Source: Cornus controversa (lineage: Eukaryota; Streptophyta; Magnoliopsida; Cornales; Cornaceae). Taken from it: a stretch of DNA of 64,000 bases. Each line of letters starts with the position of its first letter. Positions within the stretch are counted from its first letter, which is position 1. Made by a program: the position numbers and the translations under genes. Below the pieces are notes generated by a model, which saw only the letters and a program-made list of their open reading frames with translations, ran no database searches and was not told the DNA's origin. The DNA lies in assembly GCA_026545225.1 (NCBI GenBank), contig CM048845.1, positions 93,560,533 through 93,624,532 of the forward strand, in the 5' to 3' direction. Of the stretch, positions 1 to 11,324 are shown piece by piece.

Positions 1-2855
1 CTTCCACTAGCATATCAATCCGTCGGAGGGGGAAACTATCTTTTGGACATGCTTTGTTTAGATCCGTAAAGTCAACACACAGGCGCCACTTGCCATTTGA
101 TTTTTTAACCAGCACCACGTTTGCCAACCAGTCCGGGTAATTGGTTTCCCGTACGAAGTTGGCCTTTAATAATTTATCCACCTCTTCTGAGATTCCCATA
201 TTCCTTTCTGGGTAAAGGTTCTCCTCTTCTGTCTGATTGGCTTGGCTACGGGGTTAACATTCAGTCGGTGTACGACAATAGTTGGATCAATCCCAGACAT
301 GTCCTCGTGGGACCAGGCAAACACGTCCTTATTTGTTCTGAGGAATCGAACCATCTCTTCCCGAGAGGTGGGTGAGAGTGAAGACCCCAAGCTTACCTTT
401 TTTCCTGCACCTTGTTCATCCAAGTTAACTTCGACTAACTCTTCCATCGGCTCCATATGGCGGACCTCCTCTTTCTCTTCCACTTCCAGCCCCTTAATAT
501 TCAGAGTTTCTGATACCTTCCTCTCCCATAGGAAAGTGGCGTAGCATTCTCAGGCTAACATTCTCAGGCAGTGGCCTGATCTCCTCTTAGCTCCCCGACA
601 CCATGTTCAGTGGGGAACTGAACGAGGAGGTGATAGGTAGAGGTCACTACTCTCATAGCATTTAACGTGGCCCTTTCCAGAATGACAGTATACGTGGTTG
701 GGCAATCCACCATGAAGAAAGTTATCATCTTAGTGACTTGCCTAGGAGGTCAACTGTGCCCAAGGGAAAAAACTTCTCTCTGGAGAAGCCTATGAGAGGA
801 GATTGAGTAGGCTTGAGTCTATCCCTCCCAATCCTCGTTTGATCAAATGCATCTACAAAAAGGATGTCTGCGGAACTGCCGTTGTCAATTAAAGTTAAAC
901 CCGCTTAATTGTGAAATTGGCGACAATTAATGTGACCACGAGGGGATCATCGTGGGGTTGCTGAATTCTCCTGGCGTCATCTTTCGAAAAAGTGATGATC
1001 TGATCATCCAATCGAAGGCACTTGGCGAGCGATTGGCTCACCTCGCTGACTTCGGATAAATTTTTAATTTTTTTTGCATGTGCTTTGCGAGCTATATTGG
1101 ACTCTCCGCCGCCCCTGATTCCTCTAGAGATAACTCTAATTTCCCCCAGTGGAGGGTTTTTGTGAGTTGTGCCTTCATTCACATCAAGAGTATGATTCTG
1201 TGTTCTTTTCCCACCGCCGACCAAAAATCTCCGTAATTGGCCCCTTTGAATCAAACTTTCAATCTATTTTTCAAATCTATGCATTCATCGCTATCGTGGC
1301 CATGGTCGCAGTGGAACATACAATACTTATCGTGGGATCTTCTGGGAGGTCTATTAGAGGGTCATAGACCTCCCATGAATGTTGTAACTGCCACCTTATC
1401 ATCAAAAGCATCCACTTTTAACATTTGTCTGTTGAATCGGTTGATATAATCTCGCAACGATTCCCCCTTGATTTGTCTCACATTCAGGAGATAGGTAGCA
1501 GGCTTCCTATGTTTTTGGGCAGCTATGAAATTGCCAACAAATAGCTGGCTCAACTCTTTAAAGAATGCACAGATATAGGTTTCAAACTGTTGAACCAGGA
1601 CCAGGCGGAGCCTTTTAAGGTAGTGGAAAAAGCTCTGCACATGATCTCGTCCGGTACCACCTAAAGGTGCATTAACGCCTTGTAGGTTTCCAAGTGATCC
1701 AGGGGGTCCTTGGTCCCGTCAAAACTTTCAACTGTGGGCATCTTGAACCTGGCGGGCAGGGGACAACTCATTACCCCTGCGGAGAAAGGGAGGTTGGTTT
1801 GCTAGACCAAGTCCTCTACTGTAGCAGGACCCTTTCCCTTTATGGCGTGGGCCATACTTTCTACCCTGGCTCTCAGGTCTTGTATCTCTATGTCATGATA
1901 GGCATGAAGTCCAGAATCTCCATGGGGTTGGCTTTCTTCGGGCGGGACTAAACGGCTGAGATTCGTCCCACCTCTCACTTGACTCTGCGCTGCGTCCTCC
2001 GCTGGGACTTTACTATCTCGTCTAACACCATCCTCCTTAAGATCAACAGGCCTAAGGTAACTTGGAGATGTCACTGGTGCCACAAGAGGGAGACATTGCT
2101 GAATTATCTCATTTGTTGGAGCAACTGAGCCAGAATTTGATTTAAGTTCTGGACCTGGTGCTCCAACACTGCGACATGCCACTAGTCATTTGGGACTTCG
2201 GGTGTGCCCCCAAAAAGTCCATCTGTCCAGGAGGCTGCGTGCCTCCTTGACCTGTAGGCGCACTGGCGAGCGGGTCCTGTCGAATTGGAGGGTCAGAATC
2301 GATAGAAAGATCTTGCGAGGCTGGGGGGTTGTTCTCTATGTGAAGGTCCTGTGCTGGAGGATCGGGGTCAACAAAGGGGTCTTGTACGATCGTAATTTCC
2401 AACCCAGATCGTAGGTGCATCATGATTCGTATGTGATTTGAGTAAAACAGTCAAATTTTGTGACCGTTCCCATAGATGGCGCCAACTGATGAAGCAAGAA
2501 TTCACCCGAACTGGTCAAACGCCAACCTGTAAAAAAGGACAAGAAAAAGGGTAATTGAAGGGGCATCGGTGCGGTGCCGGTCGACTACTCTCCGACGATC
2601 AAATCAGATATCGGAAAGGGTTTTCAAAGCTATATCAAAACTCAGAGAATATTCAATGCGAACCTTGGTATATGGACCATCCTGTATTTATAGTGACCAA
2701 GTGAAGGTGTGCCCTAGCAAAATTCTGTCTCTTCAGCTTCCCTTTCTGACTTAGAGATAACCAGTCTCAGTCAAAGCATCCTTATATTCCACATCACCTT
2801 AGCACTATCTTTTTACGTCATACATTTCATTCTAGGAGTCAAACACCTCATCAAT
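1..2855 (-). mobile_element. Ty3/gypsy LTR retrotransposon, 5' part (continues off the left edge)
   Basis: Read on the minus strand the order is LTR (2855-2487), primer-binding-like site just inside it (about 2486-2465, beginning TTGGCGCC), gag-like frames (about 2423-1362), a protease-like region (about 1254-895) and the linker into reverse transcriptase (483 to the left edge). The gag part has the plant retrotransposon gag signature (LRDYINRFNR). The left end has the Ty3/gypsy phrase VFAWSHEDM..GIDP followed by VHRLNV and a KQKRR-like run, and an RT start with LVKK..GKWR. The element is broken, with several breaks in its frames, and the 3' half is outside the window. It is a fossil rather than an active copy; its age cannot be estimated because the second LTR is not visible. 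Confidence 0.9.
2487..2855 (-). repeat. Long terminal repeat of the gypsy element
   Basis: A 369-bp block bounded by TGATGA and TCATCA, which are perfect 6-bp inverted ends with the usual TG...CA. On the minus strand it holds a TATA box (TATAAATA, complement of 2685-2692), as expected for the LTR promoter driving the gag region to its left. The primer-binding-like TTGGCGCC follows directly inside it. The 5 bp outside the right end are ATACT; the matching TSD would lie beyond the window. Confidence 0.85.
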
Positions 2856-3464
2856 ACTAATCGGGTTAGGGCGCGAATTTGAAAAGAGAGTTTAAAACCC
2901 GCCCCAATTAATGATAAATATATAAATAAATATTCTTTTATTAACTATGATTTTTTTTCATTAATTATTATAATTTTAAATTTTAACAACATTTTTGTTA
3001 TTATCATTTGTAAGTATTTGTTTATAATTAATTTTTTTTACAAAATTTATCATAAATTCGTTCAAGTTTGCATTGTATTTCTTAAAAAATATATATATCG
3101 GGGTGCCTCAAATCCGCCCCGACTCCGATGCGAGACACCTCAAAACAAGTTTGGAAAAAAAAATTTACTCATAAGATGGGTTTGAGAAAGAAGTGCTCCA
3201 TCCCATTTGTGTGGGAGAAATATTGTAGCAGTCATCTTAAAATTTGTGCAATTAATATTGTAGCAACCATCTTACACTTTGTGCAATTCACTTTACAAAA
3301 GATCCAATGTAAACAAACCAGAAAATTGAAAATTCAAGAGACCTTTTATGCTAATTTCTATCTTCTTAACTCCCTCTAAATAGTTTTTTTTTTAAATTGC
3401 CATCCACTATTTATCTTATTTTGTTAGTATTACTTATTGTATTTATATACCATTACACCATATT
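2856..3464. other. Intergenic, AT-rich, no gene seen
   Basis: About 600 bp of AT-rich sequence with short T and A runs. One open frame at 3128-3379 has no recognisable domain and no coding-like composition. I see no gene, RNA or bounded repeat here. Confidence 0.6.
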
Positions 3465-4491
3465 CAGGGTCGGCTCAATCAAATTTGAAGCCTTAAGTGA
3501 AAAAAATAATAGTGGCCTTTTAATGTTTAAAATACTAATATCAAATAATAGTTAATAATTTTTATTTAAAAATCATTATTCTTAACTTTTTGACGTTACT
3601 AGATAGATGACTTGTGATTATTAGTTGTAACAAATTTATCAACCGCTTTTTTTTTTAAGATTGAACTATTTTATCTATTTCACTCTTCTTTTTTTTAAGT
3701 TTTTCGTATTGTAATTCATATTTTCTATTAGACATATTCAATAATATAAATAAAAATGACCACAAACTAAATATACAAATTCTATGATAAACAAATAATA
3801 ATAAAACTACAAAATAAATTAAGTTAAAAAAGAATACAACCTGGTGTTATACAAATCTTGTCCAATACTCCAATAAAGTCTTCAACACTTTTGCTCCTAT
3901 TTTGTAGCTCCCGTCACATTATTGAACCCAAATAGAAAATCATTACTTTCTTGTTAGTAAGGAAACAAATATAGAATAATCTAAAAATAACAAAATATGT
4001 GAGAGAATAAAATATATATATGTAGAGAGAGGAGTGAGATAGTGAGAGAGATGCGTCCATGGAGAGACTGTAATTGGGGGGGGGGGGGGGTGGACTAACG
4101 AGGAGGGGAAAAAAAGTAACAAAAATTAGGAGTTTAACTAAAAAAAAAGTAGGACATTAGAAAGAAAAAAAAGTAAGGATGAATAAAAACTTTAATTATC
4201 CTAAAATATTAGTACATCCTAATTGGCTAACAAGAAAAGAGGAGAGAAAAAAATGTGTAAGAAGGTTGAGAGAAAGAAAAAATGTAAGAGATAACAATAA
4301 AAAAATTAAAAATCAGAGTTTAATAGAGAAAATTTAGAAATAGATGGAAAGTTTTATTTGTTTTCAATACCGTTTATCAAATGAAAATAAGATAAAATTA
4401 AATTATAGGAGCATAGTTTAATACATCTTCCTCGTTGAGGTCTAAATACAAGGGAATAAAATTGTCGTAGCCTAAGACTCTAGCCTGCCTG
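3465..4491. mobile_element. Non-autonomous hAT element, 1.03 kb
   Basis: The element starts CAGGGTCGGC and ends AGCCTGCCTG, whose complement CAGGCAGGCT is an imperfect terminal inverted repeat. It is flanked on both sides by the same 8 bp, ACCATATT (3457-3464 and 4492-4499). An 8-bp TSD and CAGGG-type ends are hAT hallmarks. The inside is AT-rich, has a G-run at about 4076-4090, and shows no transposase frame, so it must have depended on a transposase in trans. Confidence 0.75.
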
Positions 4492-4509
4492 ACCATATTT
4501 ATTGTTAGA

Positions 4510-4512
<3 letters not shown>

Positions 4513-4561
<49 letters not shown>

Positions 4562-4562
4562 T
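4513..4562. repeat. (TA)n(CA)n microsatellite
   Basis: Compound dinucleotide run of TA followed by CA, next to the right end of the hAT element. Confidence 0.95.
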
Positions 4563-4757
4563 AATCTTGATCCCTTGTCGTATTACTAATATAATATGTC
4601 ATTTTTTTTATTATAAGTAGGCAAAAGGGCAAAAACTTCTATGTGCTTTTAAAAATGTGTAAGAAATCTTCTTATGCTATATTTGGACCATATAATACAC
4701 TCACATTTACAATAGTGAGCAATTTATCTCCTCTTGCATATATTATCATTTTCTATG

Positions 4758-4936
4758 GGGAAATGCTAAATTTTATGAAATTATATCATGAATTGCTATC
4801 ATGAATGATGCGCCAGATGATAATACCATTGAGACTCCGTGTATGGGGAGAATTCCACTAATAACTCACCATTTAATTGTCACATCATTCGTGATAAAAA
4901 TGAATGAAATAATTTCATGATGTGTAGCATTGCTCT
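4758..4936. mobile_element. Mutator-type MITE, family A, copy 1
   Basis: The terminal inverted repeats belong to the family whose ends read GAGCAATGCTACA..ATCATGAAATTATTTCATG. This copy is the most divergent; its left end reads GGGAAATGCTA and its right end TAGCATTGCTC. Flanks TTTTCTATG and TTTTTTATG form an imperfect 9-bp TSD, within one base of uncertainty at the right border. There is no coding capacity. Confidence 0.75.
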
Positions 4937-4979
4937 TTTTTTATGACTATTTTACTATTTCTATTATTATAAAAAATAA

Positions 4980-5190
4980 GAGAAATGCTAAACGTCATGA
5001 AATTATTTCATGAATTTTATCATGAATGATGTGGCAGATAACGTGAAGAGTTAGTATTGGTGGGATTCGGTGATAATATCATGGGACTTTGTGTATGGGA
5101 GAATTCCACCAATACTAACTCTCCACGTTACCTGCCACATCATTCATGATACAAATTCATGAAATAATTTCATGATGTGTAGCATTGCTC
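4980..5190. mobile_element. Mutator-type MITE, family A, copy 2
   Basis: A 211-bp element of two long inverted arms (GAGAAATGCTA...TAGCATTGCTC) that can fold almost end to end. The flanking 9 bp, AAAAAATAA at 4971-4979 and 5191-5199, are identical. A 9-bp TSD is characteristic of Mutator-like insertions. It lies 44 bp from copy 1. Confidence 0.88.
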
Positions 5191-5465
5191 AAAAAATAAA
5201 TAACGATAGAGAGAAGATATGTCTTTTTTTTTATATTAAGTTATATCAAATTTTTGAAAAATAATAAAAATGCACAACAATAATAATTACCAACTTTGAC
5301 AAATGTGAGAGTGTGATATATGGTACAAAATATAGTATAGGGTTAAAAATTCAGTTTTTTTTTTTTTTCTCCTTTTTGCCTTATAAGAATTCAAAACGCA
5401 TAAGTAATATTGTTTCTAACATGAACTCGAAGGCTCTACCTCTCATTTGGGAGAGAGGAGAGATA

Positions 5466-5678
5466 GAGCAATGCTACATGTCATGAAATTATTTCATGAA
5501 TTTGTATCATGAATGATGTGACAGGTGACGTGAAGAGTTAGTATTGGTGGGATTCCTCCCATACACATAATCCTATGATATTATTACTAAATTCCACCAA
5601 TACTAATCCTCCACGCTATCTGCCACATCATTCACGATACAAATTCATGAAATAATTTTATGACGTTTAGCATTTCTC
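5466..5678. mobile_element. Mutator-type MITE, family A, copy 3
   Basis: A 213-bp copy with ends GAGCAATGCTA and TAGCATTTCTC. It is flanked by a perfect 9-bp TSD, GGAGAGATA (5457-5465 and 5679-5687). The arms carry the same ATCATTCATGATA-like inner palindrome as copy 2. This is the cleanest proof in the window that the family makes 9-bp duplications. Confidence 0.9.
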
Positions 5679-5949
5679 GGAGAGATAATACCATCATTCA
5701 AAGTAGTATACAAGTCCAATTGAATTTTGTTTGGATTTACTAAATGAGTCCCAAAATTGAGTTTGAATTTGGATAGACTGTTTAGACAAGTCTCGCCGAA
5801 CAAAAAACTGCCCAAACGTGAACTCTTATTTCATGCGTTCAAATTCTAGAAAAAATATATATATATTTGAACGTTTCATGTTTTCACTCACTATTTGATA
5901 TCTATTTATACACTGTTACAAATATCTCAGTCTCGAATGAGCAAAAAAA

Positions 5950-6240
5950 AAAAAAAAACCCACCCCAAGAACACTTCGCAGAAGATGACGGCGTGGACGA
6001 CGAGAAACCCACCTTGACCTCTAATCTCGCCGCCCCTTTCACCGCCTGTGAATTCACCATCGCCGTTGCCGGAGTTTCCAACGGCAAGCCATCTGAGGGA
6101 ATCGCCAATTCGCTTCCCAATCTGAAGCGTCAACGGGTCTAGGAGAAGAAGCCGTTGCCTTTAGATGAGTCTCGGAGGCTGTGGAGCTGTTACAGGGATT
6201 AACAGGAAAGAGAAAGTAGAGAGAGAAAGTGCAAGGAGAT
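5950..6240. other. GC-richer, coding-like segment of unknown origin
   Basis: Composition rises well above the surroundings, and frames are open on both strands (plus frame 5867-6142, minus frame from 6120). The minus frame starting MGSELAIPSDG runs into a poly-F stretch made by a poly-A tract, so neither frame is convincing as a complete protein. It looks like a fragment of a gene 5' region, carried here by duplication like the adjacent IPT fragment. I do not recognise the family. Confidence 0.35.
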
Positions 6241-6272
6241 AGAGAGTTTGGGCAGAGCTGTCAACGAAATAT

Positions 6273-6332
6273 GGAAAAATACCCAAGTATTGTCCAATAT
6301 GGTGAGTACCCAAGTATACCTAAGTATTGTCC
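6273..6332. mobile_element. 60-bp Mutator-type mini-MITE
   Basis: A 60-bp insertion ending AAGTATTGTCC, with an identical 9-bp TSD on both sides (ACGAAATAT, 6264-6272 and 6333-6341). Its right end and an internal copy match the terminal sequence of the 281-bp MITE at 18010 (ends GGACAATACTT). This therefore looks like an extreme deletion derivative of the same family. Confidence 0.75.
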
Positions 6333-6382
6333 ACGAAATATTGCTCAACAATTATGGAAAAATTATTAGATTGTACGGGGAC

Positions 6383-6814
6383 TATATATCCTCTCACTTA
6401 CTTGTGCAGTTGGCCTGTGCATGACATTTGTTCATTCTTAATTTATGTCACTACAGGCGATAGGCTATAAACTTACTATTTTTAATTGACATCCATATAT
6501 GGCAGTCATTTCAGATCTCCCTCCCTTCCCCTCTCAATCTAATCTCTCTTTCTATATACATATATGAATAGACACACACATAGATAGATTGCACTTTCCG
6601 TCTGATACACAAAAAGGGATGGTCATGCTCATGTGCAAACAAGCACAGTCTTTACTTAACATTTCCAGTAGTCCGATTAACACTAAGTGTTCGGTCTCCG
6701 GCCACCAAAAGATAACGTCGTGGTTGTAGTGGGAGCGTCAGGGAGCGGCAAGTCCAGACTCTCCATCGACCGTGCTACCAGCTTCCCCACAGAGATAGTG
6801 AACTCTGATAAATG
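6383..6814 (+). pseudogene. IPT (adenylate isopentenyltransferase) 5' fragment, left arm of inverted repeat
   Basis: The arm contains a TATA-like promoter stretch (near 6390), a 5' leader and the start of a plant IPT3/5-type coding region. It reads M(L)MCKQAQSLLNI, then KDNVVVVVGASGSGKSRL with the ATP-binding P-loop, then FPTEIVNSDK, where homology stops. IPT enzymes transfer an isopentenyl group to ATP/ADP as the first step of cytokinin synthesis. Only about the first 70 residues of a protein of roughly 330 are present. The leader and the P-loop part are in different frames, so no enzyme can be made. The right arm (6902-7325) is the same fragment in reverse, after a spacer of roughly 87 bp. 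It is a duplicated promoter-plus-5'-coding fragment; the functional parent gene is not in the window. Confidence 0.85.
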
Positions 6815-6901
6815 GGTATATATATATATGAAGAAAGTGAGCAATACATACTGATGAGATGATATCATGTAAAAATTCACATAAATATATACAAATACGC
6901 A

Positions 6902-7325
6902 TTTATTAGAGTTCACTATCTCTGGGGAAGCTGGTGGCAAGGTCGATGGAGAGTCTGGACTTGCCGCTCCCATTACAACCACGACCTTATCTTTTGGTGA
7001 CCGGAGACTGCCGACTTGAGTGTTAATCCGACCACTAGGAATGTTAAGTAAAGGCTGTGCTTGTTTGCACATGAGCATGACCACCCTTTTTAATGTATCA
7101 GACGGTAAGTGCAACCTATCTAGCTGTATGTGTGTGTCTATATATATATATATGCATATAGAGAGAGAGAAGGGGGGAGGGAGGGGAATCTGAAATGGCT
7201 GGCATATATGGATGTCAATTAGAAATAGCTAGGTTTATAGCTTATCGCCTATACTGACATGAAGTAAGAATGAACGAATGTCATGCACATGGCAACTGCA
7301 CAAGTCATATGAGAGGTGAGGTTCA
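6902..7325 (-). pseudogene. IPT 5' fragment, right arm of inverted repeat
   Basis: This is the mirror copy of 6383-6814, read on the minus strand. It has a TATA box (TATAAATA near 7330), leader, MCKQAQPLLNIPSGRINTQ, then SPKDKVVVVMGA. About ten bases of the P-loop codons are missing relative to the other arm, so the frame changes directly after MGA. It ends with an IVNSNK-like stretch at the spacer. The leader, promoter and coding parts all align between the arms, so the duplication happened at DNA level and not through mRNA. The two arms converge, and transcription from either TATA box would pass through both. Confidence 0.85.
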
Positions 7326-7365
7326 GTATTTATAGAGAAAATCGAAGAAATTGAGCCAAAAGTTG

Positions 7366-7397
<32 letters not shown>

Positions 7398-8065
7398 GTG
7401 TGTGTTTCTGGAACTAATGATATCTAAGTCAACAGTAAGTTGGATGAGTGGTCCTAGAAGGAATCCATCCATGAAAGTTCACTTCTTTTTTTTTTCTTTC
7501 TTGTGGCCCACTTAATTTAAACTCTAAACGGGTCGAGTTTCATACGGGCTCGTTGGGTCCGACTAATACATCTTGATCTGGTCATCTTAGTTAGTGTTGC
7601 ATGTGTTTGATGATTAACTGAAAATTAAGCAGTAAGCATTAACCAATTATAATTTAAAACCTGAATTGCGAGTACTGCTTTTTTTTTTTTTAAGCACAAA
7701 TTGATCTAAATTTGTTTAATATTTATTTGAATTTTGTTGTGAAGTGGTAGTATACTACTAATGAAGTGTATTTTCTCTTAATATTTGTTTAAACAATGCA
7801 CCAAATATCATATGGTGTTTAAAGTGGTGATATTTAGTTTTTTTCCAAAAAAATAAAATTCCTTTCATAATTTTTACACATTTATGATAGATAAATATAC
7901 TCACACTGTCACACACATCTCCCATGACATAACACTCGAGCATTTGAAGTTGTCATAAACTTTATATTTATTTCAGGAGGGGTTGCAAAAAATCTTTACA
8001 GAAAATATCTTTTATGGGATTTTTTTTTTTTTTTTTTTTGCACAAAATCACTCTCAACTAATCAA
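7326..8065. other. Intergenic, no gene seen
   Basis: Contains a (CT)n microsatellite (about 7363-7393) and several poly-T tracts. One short minus frame (7758-7943) has no domain and AT-driven composition. Nothing else is recognisable. Confidence 0.6.
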
Positions 8066-8683
8066 TAGGGGTACAACTTAAGTTGGATAACCCGAACCTA
8101 ACTCAAGCCCAGCCCGATTTTTTACAGACTTGGATAACTATTTTTACAATTAGGGTTGGGTTAAAAAATTTCAACCCAAACTTGATTAGGGTTGAACTTG
8201 GGTTAAGGTACCACAACCCAAGCCCAATCCGAACCTGAATTGTAATATTATTTTTATACATATTTTTTATTTAAATATATTATATATAATATTCAAATTA
8301 TGATAACTTTTTTATTTTCAACTTCCTTTATTTAAATCTTAATTTATTATATGTTAACATTTTGAATAATTAATTTTTTAAAAATTTGTTTGTAATTTTT
8401 TAAAAATTTGCATTAAGTTATTAATTTTGTCTGTGTTTAAGAGTAATCTAATATAAAACTTATTAAAGATCACTTTAAATTTTCAACGTACAGATTGATG
8501 ATATAGATAACTCGAATTAACTCGAAATCTCAATCCGAGTTTAAAAATTTAAGGATGAATTGAGTTAGGGTTGAATAGTTAGAGTTGAAAGTATGGTTAA
8601 GATTAAACATTTCATATGTAAGATTGAGTTTGAATTGTACCTCTAATCTCTAATCTGTTCAACGTGTCCAAGTTACGGTCCTA
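8066..8683 (+). mobile_element. Non-autonomous hAT element, family B, copy 1
   Basis: A 618-bp element with ends TAGGGGTACAACTT and AAGTTACGGTCCTA. It is flanked by 8-bp TSDs CTAATCAA and CTAACCAA (8058-8065 and 8684-8691, one mismatch). It aligns over its length with 34815-35420 and, inverted, with 9163-10015. The subterminal regions are rich in AACCC/GGGTT words. No transposase frame is present. Confidence 0.85.
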
Positions 8684-8825
8684 CTAACCAAAGAGGATTA
8701 CTTTAAAATAGGTTTGAACTAGGTCATAAATCGACGGGTTAAAACAAGTCATCACCTGTTGTTAACCTGTTTATATTGGGTCATAAATGGGTAGAGTTGT
8801 TTAATGAGCATGTTAACCCGCACCC

Positions 8826-8876
<51 letters not shown>

Positions 8877-9162
8877 GGCTAATGTTACTTTTATTTAAGA
8901 AAATAATGCAATATATTGTTGTAAAATACATTTTGTCTTCTTGCAATGAAGTCAGTTAAAGATAGATGTGCAATGAGTGCTTTTGGGTGATAAGACCAAC
9001 CATTTGGTCAATTGATTAGACTTGTTTTTAGAAATTCATGTGATTGAGTTACCATATTTTTTGAATTAAAAAATAAATCAATTGATAACTGTCCTAATCA
9101 CTTTAATTGAGTAGGGTTAAGTTTTGAATTTGCAACTCTCTTTTAATTCCATCATTACTTGT
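8684..9162. other. Intergenic with (TA)n microsatellite
   Basis: Holds GGGTCATAAAT/AACCCG-rich sequence resembling the inside of other hAT-type repeats (8700-8830), and a pure (TA)n run at 8832-8871. No borders could be fixed and no gene is seen. Confidence 0.5.
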
Positions 9163-9206
9163 CTGGGCGGTAAGTTAGAACGGGTTAAAGGTAAAAATTA
9201 AACTCA

Positions 9207-9250
<44 letters not shown>

Positions 9251-10015
9251 GTATTCAACTCTAATTCAACTTTCAACTCTAACTATTAAATTCTAGTCTA
9301 ATTCATTCTTAAATTTTTAAATTCTAATTTATAACTTAAGTTGAGATTTCGAATTAAAAAGTCGAATTATCTATATCACTAATCTCCACGTTAAAAATTA
9401 AAAATGATCTTTAATAAATTTTACATTAGATTACTACTAAACACAAAAAGAAAAGAAAAATTAAGAACTTGTCGCAGTATGCAGTAGTGGTTGATCTGCA
9501 CCAGCACCATCGGAATTGAGACATCAACCCCTAGGAGTTGGAGTGGGAGATCATACGCGGAATGCGGTTGTTTGTTCATCTAAGAAGAATCCATCTCTTT
9601 CGGGGCCGGGGAATGCCCCTGTTATTTCATCAAGGTTTGGAGAAGCCCCCTTTTTACAATGTAAATTTCTAAAAAATTACAAGCAAAATTTTAGGAAATT
9701 AATTATCCAGAGTGTTAACTATTAACATATAATAAATTAAAATTTAAATAAAAGAATTTGAAAATAAAAAGGTTATCATAATTTGAATATTATATAAAAT
9801 ATTTTAAAATAAAAAATATGTATAAAAATAATATTACAATTAGAGTTCGGGTTAGGCTAGGGTTGTTAGCACCTCAATTCAAGTCTAACCTTAATTAAGT
9901 CCGATTTCAGGTTTTTCAACCCAAGTTCAACCCTAATCATAAAAATAGTTATCCAAACCCGTAAAAAATCTGACTGAACTCAAGTTCGGGTTGCCTAATC
10001 CAAAATGCACCCCTG
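9163..10015 (-). mobile_element. Non-autonomous hAT element, family B, copy 2 (with foreign insert)
   Basis: Inverted relative to copies 1 and 3. Its ends on the plus strand are CTGGGCGGTAAGTT and AATGCACCCCTG. TSDs TTACTTGT and TTACTTGC (9155-9162 and 10016-10023) differ at one base. It is about 240 bp longer than its relatives. Most of the extra length is a GC-rich block at 9471-9660 and a (TA)n run at 9213-9247. Confidence 0.82.
9471..9660. other. GC-rich foreign segment inside hAT copy 2
   Basis: About 190 bp absent from both other family B copies, and strikingly GC-rich against an AT-rich carrier. The plus frame is open through it, giving words such as VGVGDHTRNAVV and GPGNAPVISSRFGEAP. 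I do not recognise the source. It has the look of a captured exon fragment. No TSD is obvious at its borders, which fits gap-repair capture better than transposition. Confidence 0.6.
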
Positions 10016-10023
10016 TTACTTGC

Positions 10024-11283
10024 AATCAGTTTTGGTTGAAAGTTCACACTTAATTGTGATTTTTTTTATAAAACGAAAAAAAGAAGAAGCAAAATGATTT
10101 GAAAGAGAGTGCCATATTTTAAAAATACAAAATTTGAATTTGACCAACAGAGTTTTTAAACTAGAATCACTTTCATTGTAATTTCCTACTCATCTCTTCA
10201 ATGAAATGTAGTAAAAATATAAAATATAATACATGAAACTACATATTTCACGAGCTAACGGGCTAAGACAAGCTCAACTCGTGAACACACCTTAATCGAA
10301 CTTGAGCACAACTGCTAAAATATCACTAGTTTGGGTAAACTATAAAAATAAAGGAGTCAAGTTCAAGCAGTTTCAAATTCGGCATACCTATAATAGGATC
10401 AATTCATTTGTCATCCCAATTCAGAGAATGATTTCTTTTGGATCAACAACATTCCCATGATAGTAGGGTTGGGCTTCAAGCCCGTTGGAGTTCGACTTGG
10501 GTTCTCTTGAAGCCACTAGGCCCGTATAATTACTAAATTAAACTATTTGCTTTGCTAAAATTTATAGTTTGAAAAAAATATAAAAAGTCACCCGTCATCA
10601 CAATGAAGTAATTAATCTTATTATTATAAATCTTCTCGTGCCGATTACATTTACAATACATCCGATGAATTTGAACTGTGCGTGTACAACACATAGAATA
10701 AATTTCATCACGCGTGTACAACATGAAAGATTTAGATTCACCAGGTGCATAATGTATTTACAGAGAGTGTATTGTAGATCTTCTTGTGCGTGTTTGAAAA
10801 AAATATTCGCTTTCTGAAAAATACACCAATTTTTTTTTTTTTTGACACCCATCTTGATTTTTTCAACTATCACAAATCTGTTTAGCCTATGATTACTGTT
10901 CTATATCAATGTCACCAGAAAGCTAGTTTGGAAAAAAATGTCCTGCTAAAAAATTTTCAGCATTACATCCTCGAAAAAAGACTTTTCTGAATTGAAGATA
11001 CTAGTTCTATCCTATTCTATCCAAATTATATATCTCCTTTTCCATTGTCTCTCTCAAGACTTCCTAAACATACTCATTATATAATGTGTGTATATATATA
11101 AACACATTATGTATGGCTTTCTCTGCTCTTGGAGTCCAAGACATAGCTTTGAGTGTAAGATGGGGGAAGATGATAATATAGAGAACAATGATAGCCCTCC
11201 CGAGTCGACGGTGAAAGAGAGGGGTGTGTGGGCTGTAAGTGTTAGGGTAGTCAAGGATTTTGATATTTTTCTCACACACACAC

Positions 11284-11324
<41 letters not shown>

